Shown one piece after another: positions 7,972-16,286 of a DNA stretch of 64,000 nt. Position 1 is the first letter of the stretch; each line of letters starts with the position of its first letter. The notes beneath the pieces were generated by a model that worked only from the letters and a program-made list of their open reading frames with translations, did not search any database and was not told the origin of the DNA. Origin of the DNA: Synechococcus sp. CC9902 (GTDB lineage: Bacteria; Cyanobacteriota; Cyanobacteriia; PCC-6307; Cyanobiaceae); assembly GCF_000012505.1 (NCBI RefSeq), contig NC_007513.1:2170001-2234000 (forward strand), read 5' to 3'. A program made the position numbers and the translations under genes.

Positions 7972-8190
7972 ATGGTGCAAGGGTTAGGTCCCACCATGTT
8001 CACAATCGAGAGAAAGTCAGGCACTCACTGGCAGCCTGAAATCCAACGCAAAACGGAATTTAAAGCTTTCGTGGATGCCCGAACGAAATGCATGGCCACT
8101 GGTCAGACCTATCGCGTGGTGAATCGAGACCAAGGCGTTGAGTGCGTGATCACTCTTGATGACTGCAGGAAGCACTTTCACGCGCTTTAG
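7972..8190 (+). CDS. Small conserved hypothetical protein (up to 72 aa)
   Basis: Not recognised by name. From ATG 7972, or more likely ATG 7996 (MFTIERKSG), it gives a 64-72 residue soluble, mildly basic protein with a helix-like centre (EFKAFVDARTKCMATGQTYRVV) and a DDCRKHFHAL end. The composition resembles a real small protein and there is no competing frame. It stands alone between the DUF4278 gene and convergent moaA. No function proposed. Confidence 0.55.
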   Translation: MVQGLGPTMFTIERKSGTHWQPEIQRKTEFKAFVDARTKCMATGQTYRVVNRDQGVECVITLDDCRKHFHAL

Positions 8191-8260
8191 GGCAACCAAA
8201 GGAAAAGGTTTCTAAAACTAAAAACGATTTCATTGACAGCCAATAAACAGCATCAGGCAG

Positions 8261-9298
8261 TCATCCCCCCAGATAAGCCATTTCGGCATGGGATTTCTCT
8301 TTATCAATCTGCAGACTTCGCTCTTCACTAAAACGATCAGAGCGCCGAGTCCACAATTCAGACAAACATTCACGAAGTTGAGTCTCTGATTCGTCAGTTC
8401 TTAAATAAGGCCGAAGATCTACGCCCTGCGATGCAAATAAACAAGTAAATACTTGACCATCTGCAGTAACCCTAATCCGATTGCAATCTCCACAAAACGG
8501 CGCGCTAATTGAACTAATCACACCGATATAGCCAGCGCCATCGCGATACCGCCACCGCGATGTCGTGGAGTTTGATGAACGGCCAACCGGATCTAGGGGC
8601 CAGTGCGATGACACGCACTGCACCATCTCCATGGCAGGCATCACCTGAGCAAGCGACCAACCGTTACGGCTTCCCACATCCATATATTCGATCAGACGCA
8701 ACTCCAACCCGCGATCACGGGCCAGCCGGGCCAACGGAATCAACTGATCATCATTCCGGCCTTTCTGAATCACCGCATTGAGCTTCAAAGCACCGTGAGA
8801 CGAATTGAAGCCAGCCGATCGAGCCGCCTCTAGTCCCACCAACACCTGATCCAACAAGGATTGGCCAGCTGGAGTCCCACCTTGCAAACCAGCCATGCGA
8901 GCAACACTGGCTGCATCCGCACCATCCAGGCTGATCGTTATACGGTCCAAACCAGCACACTTGAGCCTCAAAGCCCGCTCAGGCGACAGCAGAACCCCAT
9001 TCGTCGTCAGAGCTAATTCCTTCAAACCAGCGGGTCGATCCAAGGCAATCGCAGCCAGCAACGGCTCAAGGCGATCACTGAGCAATGGCTCCCCGCCGGT
9101 CAGCCTGACGGTATGAACTCCCAAAGAACAAGCGACACGAATTAAACGCAACTGATCCTGCAAATCGAGCATTCCCTCTGGATCGCGAGAATCAGGGCAG
9201 CAGTAGGGGCACGCCAAATTGCAGCGGGCCGTCAGCGACAAACGCAACACACCCAGTGGGCGCCCATGCGAATCCAAATTGGATGTCGCATCAGTCAT
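8261..9298 (-). CDS. moaA: GTP 3',8-cyclase, molybdenum cofactor biosynthesis
   Basis: Radical SAM enzyme that rearranges GTP in the first step of molybdopterin synthesis (MoaC completes it). RLSLTARCNLACPYC holds the SAM-cluster CxxxCxxC; CGDCNRIRVTADGQVFTC holds the three Cys of the C-terminal cluster; the chain ends in the conserved Gly-Gly (YLGG). About 345 residues, normal for the family. The start is ATG 9298, which overlaps the mobA stop (ATGA), rather than the longer frame to 9346. It forms an operon with mobA, divergent from the nitrate permease, serving nitrate reductase NarB. Confidence 0.96.
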   Translation of the reverse strand: MTDATSNLDSHGRPLGVLRLSLTARCNLACPYCCPDSRDPEGMLDLQDQLRLIRVACSLGVHTVRLTGGEPLLSDRLEPLLAAIALDRPAGLKELALTTNGVLLSPERALRLKCAGLDRITISLDGADAASVARMAGLQGGTPAGQSLLDQVLVGLEAARSAGFNSSHGALKLNAVIQKGRNDDQLIPLARLARDRGLELRLIEYMDVGSRNGWSLAQVMPAMEMVQCVSSHWPLDPVGRSSNSTTSRWRYRDGAGYIGVISSISAPFCGDCNRIRVTADGQVFTCLFASQGVDLRPYLRTDESETQLRECLSELWTRRSDRFSEERSLQIDKEKSHAEMAYLGG

Positions 9299-9888
9299 TC
9301 CGACAACACCAACAGATCCTTCGGCTTGTTGGCATTCAGCAAACACCCCGACGGCAGCACCACTGACTCATAGGGCACCCGGTCCAACCAGTCCAACCAG
9401 CGATAGCAACCTCGGGACAGCTGCTCTGACAAACACGTTTGGAAGGGAGTTCCCGAAGGAATAATGGCCAAAAGCGGCTGAAGCTGCTCACCGTCATGGG
9501 CCACAGCCACCTTGTTGGGGTGTCGTCGCCAAGCCTCAATCAATTGGCGAAAAACCGCGGTCGTGAGCTTGGGCATATCGACCGGCAGCACAAGCCAAGC
9601 ACCATCTGATCCCGATGACAAAACACAGTCGAGAGCTTGCAATGGGCCATTCCAGGGAGGTGGCTCCAACACAAATTTCAGCCCAGATTGATGCGCCAAG
9701 ACGTCCGCATGAGCCTGATGCCGGCTGACCACAACAACCGGCAAGCCCAATGGCATCAACTGTTTAATCATTGCCGTTAGCCACACACCACCCTTCTGAT
9801 GCGGCAGCAATGCTTTATCGCGCCCCATCCGCCGGCTCGTCCCACCACTCAGAAGACAAACCCGGAGTGATCTAACCAAACAATTCAT
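9295..9888 (-). CDS. mobA: Molybdenum cofactor guanylyltransferase
   Basis: Attaches GMP to Mo-molybdopterin to make the bis-MGD-type cofactor used by NarB. The nucleotide-binding loop LLSGGTSRRMGRDKALL and the metal-binding LVLPVDMP are both present. ATG 9888 (MNCLVRSLRVCLLSGG) is favoured, giving about 197 residues; an upstream ATG at 9939 would add an unconserved stretch. It is translationally coupled to moaA. The promoter must lie in the 260-base space shared with nrtP, where an NtcA-type box is seen. Confidence 0.94.
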   Translation of the reverse strand: MNCLVRSLRVCLLSGGTSRRMGRDKALLPHQKGGVWLTAMIKQLMPLGLPVVVVSRHQAHADVLAHQSGLKFVLEPPPWNGPLQALDCVLSSGSDGAWLVLPVDMPKLTTAVFRQLIEAWRRHPNKVAVAHDGEQLQPLLAIIPSGTPFQTCLSEQLSRGCYRWLDWLDRVPYESVVLPSGCLLNANKPKDLLVLSE

Positions 9889-9993
9889 CCTTCTGAAAGA
9901 AATCTCGAACCAAGGCAGCACCAAAAACTGTCGCAACAACTACTTAATCAAAGCTATGCGGAATGACTGATGAATCCCATCAGCAAGGTAGAT

Positions 9994-10007
9994 GTAACAC
10001 AGGATAC
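9994..10007 (+). promoter_or_regulatory. Candidate NtcA-binding site upstream of nrtP
   Basis: Exact GTA-N8-TAC palindrome (GTAACACAGGATAC), the consensus of the nitrogen regulator NtcA, 143 bases before nrtP and about 105 before mobA. AT-rich TAN3T candidates follow (10013 and 10044), though neither lies at the textbook 20-24 base spacing. A match this long arises by chance every few kilobases, so context carries the call: this is where NtcA sites are expected. Confidence 0.5.
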
Positions 10008-10150
10008 AAAAATAAATTTATTGGTAGCTATTTGCACCAAAAATATCATCCGTTATTGATTAAATAGTCCCATAAGCGGATGTTTTTAGACCGTTTCATC
10101 ATCCTCGGGCACTTTTTTTTGAAGCCTGCGGCGTAACTAACCACTCCCTA

Positions 10151-11692
10151 ATGCTTCGCGACCTTTGGTCGTTCCAAGGTAGGTATCGGACTCTCCACCT
10201 CACCTGGTTCGCCTTTTTCCTGACCTTCGTGGTCTGGTTCAATCTGGCCCCTTTAGCCACCACCGTCAAAGCGGATCTTGGACTCACGCTTGGTCAGATC
10301 CGCACCGTAGCCATTTGCAACGTGGCCCTCACCATCCCAGCGCGCGTGCTCATCGGCATGTTGCTGGATAAATATGGGCCTCGGCTTACTTACTCAGGGA
10401 TCCTGGTCTTTTCAGCCATCCCCTGCCTGCTATTTGCGTCCGCCCAGGATTTCAACCAACTTGTGGTGGCCCGTCTTCTGCTCTCCATCGTCGGCGCCGG
10501 CTTCGTAATCGGGATCCGCATGGTGGCCGAATGGTTCCCACCGAAAGAAATAGGTTTAGCCGAAGGCATCTACGGCGGCTGGGGCAACTTCGGCTCCGCC
10601 TTCTCCGCCCTCACCATGGTGGCCCTCGCCGGATTCCTCTCATTCTCAGGTGGGTTTGAACTGCCCTCCGGTGCTGTTTTGAACTGGCGTGGGGCCATTG
10701 CACTCACCGGAATTATTTCCGCTGTGTACGGCGTTTTCTACTTCTTCAACGTCACCGATACGCCTCCAGGCAAGACCTACCAAAGACCCTCAAAAACCGC
10801 AGGCTTAGAAGTCACGTCGATGCGCGATTTCTGGGGTTTGCTGGGAATGAATGTGCCCTTCGCTGCAATCCTGTGCGTCCTTTGCTGGCGTCTTCAAAAG
10901 GTGGGCTTCCTCAATGCCGGCACCTACCCACTGGCCATTGGAGCGGTGGCAATTTGGTTTGCTTTCCAAACCTGGGGAATCGTCCGGACTAACAGAGAAC
11001 TCATCCTTGGCACCAAGGTTTATCCCAAAGAAGATCGCTACGAGTTCCGCCAAGTGGCGATTCTGGAGCTCACTTACATCGTGAACTTCGGCTCCGAACT
11101 CGCAGTGGTTTCAATGCTGCCAACATTCTTTGAAACCACCTTCGACCTTCCGAAGGCCACGGCAGGCATCCTGGCGTCCTGTTTCGCCTTCGTGAACCTG
11201 GTCGCTCGTCCCGCTGGAGGCCTGATCTCCGACAAGGTTGGTAGCCGGAAAAACACGATGGGCTTCCTCACTGCTGGATTGGGAGTTGGCTACTTGGTGA
11301 TGAGCATGATCAAACCCGGTACCTTCACCGGTACTACCGGAATCGTCATAGCCGTGGCGATCACGATGCTCGCGTCCTTCTTCGTGCAATCTGGCGAGGG
11401 GGCAACCTTCGCATTAGTTCCTCTTGTTAAACGTCGCGTCACTGGACAGGTGGCCGGACTCGTCGGTGCATACGGCAACGTTGGTGCGGTGACTTACCTC
11501 ACGATTTTCAGCCTTCTACCGATGTGGATGGGCGGTGGCGGAGAACCAACTCCCGAGGTGATCGCTGCCTCCAACAGCGCCTTCTTCCAGATCCTTGGTG
11601 TAGCTGGTCTAATCGTCGCTTTTTTCTGCTTTTTCTTCCTTAAGGAACCAAAAGGCTCCTTCGATGAATTGCATGAAGGCGAAGTCGCCTAA
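10151..11692 (+). CDS. nrtP: Nitrate/nitrite permease, MFS type (NrtP/NapA)
   Basis: 513 residues, 12 predicted membrane helices, of the nitrate/nitrite porter family of the MFS used by marine cyanobacteria instead of the NrtABCD ABC system. Visible family features: RTVAICNVALTIPARVLIGM with DKYGPR in loop 2-3, GWGNFGSAFS (nitrate signature-like glycine-rich helix 5) and NLVARPAGGLISDKVGSRK in the second half. It brings nitrate (probably also nitrite) across the inner membrane. Precedes narB in the same direction, separated by a strong hairpin. An NtcA-type box lies upstream. Confidence 0.95.
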   Translation: MLRDLWSFQGRYRTLHLTWFAFFLTFVVWFNLAPLATTVKADLGLTLGQIRTVAICNVALTIPARVLIGMLLDKYGPRLTYSGILVFSAIPCLLFASAQDFNQLVVARLLLSIVGAGFVIGIRMVAEWFPPKEIGLAEGIYGGWGNFGSAFSALTMVALAGFLSFSGGFELPSGAVLNWRGAIALTGIISAVYGVFYFFNVTDTPPGKTYQRPSKTAGLEVTSMRDFWGLLGMNVPFAAILCVLCWRLQKVGFLNAGTYPLAIGAVAIWFAFQTWGIVRTNRELILGTKVYPKEDRYEFRQVAILELTYIVNFGSELAVVSMLPTFFETTFDLPKATAGILASCFAFVNLVARPAGGLISDKVGSRKNTMGFLTAGLGVGYLVMSMIKPGTFTGTTGIVIAVAITMLASFFVQSGEGATFALVPLVKRRVTGQVAGLVGAYGNVGAVTYLTIFSLLPMWMGGGGEPTPEVIAASNSAFFQILGVAGLIVAFFCFFFLKEPKGSFDELHEGEVA

Positions 11693-11729
11693 TCAGTTCA
11701 AATCTGCAGTGGTCTGACATTGCAGCTGT

Positions 11730-11755
11730 GCCCGGGGCATCGACCCCGGGCTTTT
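11730..11755 (+). terminator. Rho-independent terminator between nrtP and narB
   Basis: Perfect 8-base GC stem (GCCCGGGG, loop CATCGA, CCCCGGGC; 11730-11751) followed by TTTTG. It ends only about 20 bases before the narB ATG, so narB must be reached by read-through, by a processed transcript, or by a promoter inside nrtP. Confidence 0.85.
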
Positions 11756-11774
11756 GTTCTTCTTTTGTTTCCAT

Positions 11775-14006
11775 ATGACCCAAAGCCCCCGCAGCGTGCG
11801 CAGCCAATGCCCCTACTGCGGAGTGGGCTGCGGCCTTGAACTCCTACCCCCTGCTGAGAAAGGTCGACCTGTCCGTAGGGATGCGGAAGGCAACCCAATG
11901 TGGACAGCCCGTGGCGACCGGCAACATCCCTCCAGCCTCGGTCAGGTGTGCATCAAAGGTGCCACCGTCGGCGAAACCCTCGCCAGTGGTCGGCTCCGCC
12001 AACCACTGTTCCGCAGCAACTTCAGTGACGACTTTGAACCCATTGGTTGGGATGACGCGCTTGAGCGAATCACCAAGCAAATGACTTGCAGCTTGGAACG
12101 TCGAGGCCATGCCAATGGCATTGCGATGTATGGCTCTGGTCAGTTCCACACAGAGGACTACTACGTCGCCCAAAAGCTGATGAAGGGTGCCCTTGGCACC
12201 AACAACTTTGATGCCAACTCACGTCTATGTATGAGCTCAGCCGTGGCTGGGTACACCCGAAGTCTCGGATCTGACGGCCCTCCCTGCTGCTACGACGACC
12301 TCGATCACTGCAGCGTTGCATTCCTCATTGGCACCAACACAGCCGAATGCCATCCAGTGTTGTTCCAGCGTCTGCTGAAACGCAAAAAACGCAATCCCGG
12401 AAGCGTAACGATCGTTGTGGTCGATCCCCGCCGAACCGATACCGCTAAAGCAGCAGACATTCACCTACCAATCGCACCAGGAAGTGATCTCGCCTTGCTT
12501 CATGGCATTGCTCACCTGATTCTTCGAGAAAATGGACAAGATCCAGCATTCATTGATGACCACACCGAAAACTACGAAGCCTTTTTCGACGTCGTAGCCC
12601 GCTGGACGCCAAGACGCGTAGCGCGCTTCTGCAACCTCCCCGAAAAGCGATTACGGGAGGTCGCGCAATTGTTCCACCGGCGTGAAGACGTCCTCAGTCT
12701 TTGGTCGATGGGGGTGAACCAGCGGCAAGAAGGCACCGCTGTGGTGTGCGGCCTAATCAACCTGCACTTACTCACCGGACAAATTGGCAAAGAGGGAGCT
12801 GGCCCCTTCTCTCTAACGGGACAACCCAACGCCATGGGCGGCCGTGAAGCAGGTGGTTTATCCCACCTGCTTCCGGGTTATCGATTCGTCGCTAACGGGC
12901 AACATCGACAGGACGTTGAGCAAGCTTGGGATTTTCCAGCCGGCAGCATCGCAGCAACACCAGGGCTAGCGGCTTGGCAACAGATTGAAGCGATGGAGAG
13001 GGGCGAGCTCGACCTCTGGTGGGTGGCCGCAACCAATCCCCTCGTCAGCATGCCTGATCTGGACAGGGTGAAAGCTGCCATGAGCAAATGTCCTCTGGTC
13101 GTGGTGAGTGAGGCCTACGCCGATTCCGAAACCTCCCATTACGCACATTTGCTGCTTCCCGCGGCCCAATGGAGCGAGAAGGCGGGAGCCATGACGAACT
13201 CGGAACGCAGAATCACTTATTGCCCCGCTTACCGCCGCCGGTTTGGCGAGAGCCGACCGGATTGGGAGGTGTTTGCAGAGGTGGGGCAACGGCTTGGCTT
13301 TGAGAAGCAGTTCCACTTCAACTCAGCCGCGGACGTCTATGCCGAATTTGCTGAGCTCACCCGAGGTCGGCTCTGCGACATGTCTGGCCTAAGCCATGCC
13401 TTGCTTTCAGAGGAGGGGCCGCAGCAATGGCCCTATCCAAGTGAAAGCACCACCCCCTGCGAATCCAAACGGCTCTACACCGACCATCATTTTGCAACGC
13501 CTTCCGGGCGGGCGCGCTTCAGCATCGACCAACCGCTGGGCCTCGCTGAACCCCCATGCGACACCTTTCCACTCGTGCTGACAGTGGGTCGCTACCTCGG
13601 ACAGTGGCACACGATGACGCGAACCGGAAAAGTGGAACGTCTTCACACCATGCACCCCGAACCACTCCTAGAGATTCACCCCGGCGATGCCCAAGAGCTC
13701 AAAGTTGTGAACGGTGAGTTGGCAGCGATCAGCTCTCGCCGTGGACACATCACCGCAACAGTGAAGGTGACCGACAGGATCCGACGCGGCTCAGTGTTCT
13801 TGCCGATGCACTGGGGCTTTACCCAAGAGAACGCCTGCGAAGCCAACACATTGATGCATGATCAAGCCTGTCCTATTTCCAAGCAGCCGGAATTGAAAGC
13901 CTGTGCGGTGATCGTGGCGCCAGCGGTGTCGATGGTGAAACCCATCGAACAAGAAAAAGGCCGACTGGAGGCACTACGACGCCTGCTCACCCCAACACTT
14001 CGCTGA
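11775..14006 (+). CDS. narB: Assimilatory nitrate reductase
   Basis: Ferredoxin-dependent molybdopterin enzyme reducing nitrate to nitrite. MTQSPRSVRSQCPYCGVGCG opens with the CxxCxxxC of the 4Fe-4S cluster, the fourth Cys follows in GQVCIKG. GSGQFHTEDYY, GTNTAECHPV and the C-terminal molydopterin-dinucleotide domain (LTVGRYLGQWHTMTRTGK) match the NarB/NasA/formate dehydrogenase family. About 743 residues, usual length; cytoplasmic, no signal. ATG 11775 preferred to the longer frame at 11754. The 3' end overlaps convergent narM by 20 bases. Confidence 0.96.
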   Translation: MTQSPRSVRSQCPYCGVGCGLELLPPAEKGRPVRRDAEGNPMWTARGDRQHPSSLGQVCIKGATVGETLASGRLRQPLFRSNFSDDFEPIGWDDALERITKQMTCSLERRGHANGIAMYGSGQFHTEDYYVAQKLMKGALGTNNFDANSRLCMSSAVAGYTRSLGSDGPPCCYDDLDHCSVAFLIGTNTAECHPVLFQRLLKRKKRNPGSVTIVVVDPRRTDTAKAADIHLPIAPGSDLALLHGIAHLILRENGQDPAFIDDHTENYEAFFDVVARWTPRRVARFCNLPEKRLREVAQLFHRREDVLSLWSMGVNQRQEGTAVVCGLINLHLLTGQIGKEGAGPFSLTGQPNAMGGREAGGLSHLLPGYRFVANGQHRQDVEQAWDFPAGSIAATPGLAAWQQIEAMERGELDLWWVAATNPLVSMPDLDRVKAAMSKCPLVVVSEAYADSETSHYAHLLLPAAQWSEKAGAMTNSERRITYCPAYRRRFGESRPDWEVFAEVGQRLGFEKQFHFNSAADVYAEFAELTRGRLCDMSGLSHALLSEEGPQQWPYPSESTTPCESKRLYTDHHFATPSGRARFSIDQPLGLAEPPCDTFPLVLTVGRYLGQWHTMTRTGKVERLHTMHPEPLLEIHPGDAQELKVVNGELAAISSRRGHITATVKVTDRIRRGSVFLPMHWGFTQENACEANTLMHDQACPISKQPELKACAVIVAPAVSMVKPIEQEKGRLEALRRLLTPTLR

Positions 14007-14454
14007 AGGCTGCTGCCAGGTTGTGGTGATCATGCCCCGGTCGGACCAGCTTGCAAAGACAAAATCGATCCAGCTCAGACAAATCTGCCCACTGCGCTGC
14101 GGTCAGCCGCACCCCGCGCGCTTGAGCAGCATCAGTCACCTCAACCGGCATGGAATCAGCTTGCTGCCATGGAGCATCCACGGCCGGAGAAAGATCCTTC
14201 GCCATGCCATCAGCCATCGATCGAGTCAGCAATCGCAAGTGCTCACGACACTGCTCCAGGTCATCTGGAGCATCCGACCAATTGACTAACTCTTGGCGCT
14301 GATCCTGAGACAACTCCAACCAGTGACTCAACTTCAGCTTGAGCCCCATTAAATCCAATTTGCGCCGCACACAAAGTGGAATGCAACGCCAAGTTCCCAC
14401 AAAATCCCGCTCGAAAGCGAAGCAGTGATCGGCAGAGATAGACGAGCGTTTCAT
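13987..14454 (-). CDS. narM: Nitrate reductase-associated protein NarM
   Basis: Small cytoplasmic protein needed for nitrate reductase activity in cyanobacteria, of the Nitr_red_assoc family. The block FAFERDFVGTWRCIPLCVRRKLDLMGLKLKLSHW (given here by its ends: FAFERDF, RCIPLCVR, KLKLSHW) is the family core. ATG 14454 puts this block about ten residues from the start, as in known NarM; the frame could instead begin at 14526, giving a 179-residue protein. It converges on narB with overlapping ends. Exact role unknown; probably cofactor insertion or reductase maturation. Confidence 0.88.
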   Translation of the reverse strand: MKRSSISADHCFAFERDFVGTWRCIPLCVRRKLDLMGLKLKLSHWLELSQDQRQELVNWSDAPDDLEQCREHLRLLTRSMADGMAKDLSPAVDAPWQQADSMPVEVTDAAQARGVRLTAAQWADLSELDRFCLCKLVRPGHDHHNLAAAFSEVLG

Positions 14455-14698
14455 CACACCAGCATCAGCCATAAAGCGATCAATTTCACCAATGGTGTGA
14501 ATGGTGACAACAGCTTTGGTTTGCATCAGCGATGTTCACCTTGTTACATAAATTGCATTGTGCGTCTCGCGATTTGTTTAGGAATGTTCCTCGGTATGTC
14601 CCACGGCTGGGTCATGGCAGAAACACGCTCAACTCAACATTCGAGCGAGTGGAATATTTTAAAAACCGTTAATTCTGATACCAGTTTTTTCCCAAACC

Positions 14699-14712
14699 GT
14701 AGCCATTCATAC
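14699..14712. promoter_or_regulatory. Weak candidate NtcA site before the repeat protein gene
   Basis: GTA-N8-TAC match (GTAGCCATTCATAC) 42 bases before the GTG of the 104-residue gene and well upstream of narM. Being palindromic it could serve either side. Spacing to a -10 box is not convincing, and one such match is expected every few kilobases by chance. Confidence 0.25.
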
Positions 14713-14753
14713 CCTTCATTCGCATACTGAAGCTCTGACAACAGAGTTCAGGC

Positions 14754-15068
14754 GTGACAAGCAGCATCTCTTCCTCCAGCCGCAGTGCGGTTTCCATCGC
14801 AGCTGGATTCCTTGGGGCCTTCATCGTTGGCTCCCTGGCTGTGCAACTTGTGCACACTCAATCTCGCCCACTGAACAACGGCCAAGCTGATGTTGACCCT
14901 GTGATTGCCAGCCCTGCAACGCTATGGGCAGCATTGGGCGAACGCGATGCCGTGATGGAACCCAACGTGGCAGCAAGCAACGTCGTGGCATCACCGACTC
15001 CTGCCATCAATGTCGAACCTGTAGTGGGCTCCGAAGCAACGCTTTGGTCCACTCTGGGCGAACGCTAA
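14754..15068 (+). CDS. Membrane-anchored small protein with two TLW-LGER repeats (104 aa)
   Basis: Starts at GTG 14754. A Ser-rich N terminus is followed by a single hydrophobic helix (SAVSIAAGFLGAFIVGSLAV, about residues 11-30), then a polar tail outside the membrane. The tail contains a direct duplication: VDPVIASPATLWAALGER and VEPVVGSEATLWSTLGER, joined by a linker. The second repeat ends the protein. I do not recognise a family. It lies between narM and a Tat-exported carbonic anhydrase, in the midst of nitrate genes, so a role at the cell envelope in nitrate metabolism is possible but unproven. Confidence 0.7.
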   Translation: MTSSISSSSRSAVSIAAGFLGAFIVGSLAVQLVHTQSRPLNNGQADVDPVIASPATLWAALGERDAVMEPNVAASNVVASPTPAINVEPVVGSEATLWSTLGER

Positions 15069-15108
15069 AGAACACTTAAAAACAGACTCGATTTAATAGT
15101 CTGTTGGC

Positions 15109-15804
15109 ATGCTCTTGCATCGCCGAAAACTGCTCGAAACCTCTGCAGGTTTGGCCTTCACAGCCTTCATCGGCGGGCAATCTGCAGCGGCTTCAACCGA
15201 GGAATCCTGTCAACCGCGAGATCCCTTAAAGAATTTGATGGAGGGCAACCACCGCTTCTCAAATGCTTGGCAAGAGGCAGGTCGCAACCCCTCCACCAAT
15301 CTCGGAAGCGAACTCCAAAACAACCGCTGCTTCAACGCTCCACAAACGCTGATCAACGAGCAACATCCCTGGGCCACTCTGCTCACTTGTGCTGACTCAC
15401 GCGTCTCTCCTAGCTGGATCTTCGACACCACACCTGGAGAACTTTTTGTAATTCGAAGCGCGGGCAACACTGCTTTTGATGCAGCAATCGCTTCGATCGA
15501 ATACAGCGTGAGCATTCTTCAAACACCCCTCGTAATGGTGATGGGGCATAGCGGTTGTGGCGCCATATCAACGGCCATGGGAGAGGCTGCGTTAACCCCC
15601 TCTTTGGAACGCCTGATCACCCCAATCCGCTCTCAAATCGCGGATAGCACTGACTTAGCAGCAGCCGTGCGTAGCAATGCTCTGGGAACAGCCACAACCT
15701 TGAGAGACAACAGCCCTTTGCTGCGTAAAGCGGAAGCCACAGGCGCCTTGAAGCTGGTCGTGAGCTACTTCGATCTCCAAACAGGTGCAGTGACCTTGAT
15801 CTAA
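15109..15804 (+). CDS. Beta-class carbonic anhydrase with Tat-like signal peptide
   Basis: 231 residues. CADSRVSP supplies the first zinc cysteine and the Asp-Arg dyad; GHSGCGAI supplies the zinc His and second Cys, a complete beta-CA active site. The N terminus [10 protein letters not shown] followed by a hydrophobic run ending GGQSAAAS looks like a twin-arginine signal peptide, so the enzyme is predicted periplasmic, unlike the carboxysomal or cytosolic forms. Its TAA overlaps the moaC ATG (TAATG), tying it to the molybdopterin operon. It may balance CO2/HCO3- for uptake; a link to cyanase, which uses bicarbonate, is speculative as that enzyme is cytoplasmic. Confidence 0.9.
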
Positions 15805-16286
15805 TGCAAAGCGACCGCAATCTGAGCCACCTCAACAGCAAAGGCGACGTGCACATGGTGGATGTCGGAGATCGACCCTCCACCTTTCGGGAAGCACATG
15901 CCCAAGGCAGCATCCAAATGGATAGAGAAACCTTTGACTTAATTCTCCGCGGAGAAACGCCAAAAGGTGATGTATTAGCTGTGGCTCGAATTGCAGCAAT
16001 CCAAGCCGCCAAACGCACCTGGGAACTCATTCCCTTATGCCATCCAATTTCCTTGAGCGGAATGGACGTCGACATCCAACCCGCCGAACACCTACCTGGA
16101 CTAAGGCTGAATTGCCGATGTCGGACCACTGGGCCGACCGGCGTAGAAATGGAAGCCATGGTTGCGGTGTCCGTCGGACTACTCACCCTCTACGACATGC
16201 TTAAAGCGGTCGATCCAGCCATGACGATTGGTTCGATTCAACTCATCCACAAGTCAGGGGGACGCAACGGTGTCTGGAACCGCTGA
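15804..16286 (+). CDS. moaC: Cyclic pyranopterin monophosphate synthase
   Basis: Converts the MoaA product to cyclic pyranopterin monophosphate. 160 residues, normal length. [16 protein letters not shown] at the start, LIPLCHPI (active-site His region), [12 protein letters not shown] and LYDMLKAVD are the family blocks; Lys and Asp of KAVD are catalytic in the family. ATG overlaps the carbonic anhydrase stop; the end overlaps moeA by 17 bases. Confidence 0.97.

Noticed and set aside
14699-14712. Second exact GTA-N8-TAC as a proven NtcA site
   Set aside because: Six fixed bases occur by chance many times in 64 kb; no well-spaced -10 box. Kept only as a weak feature, not as a finding.
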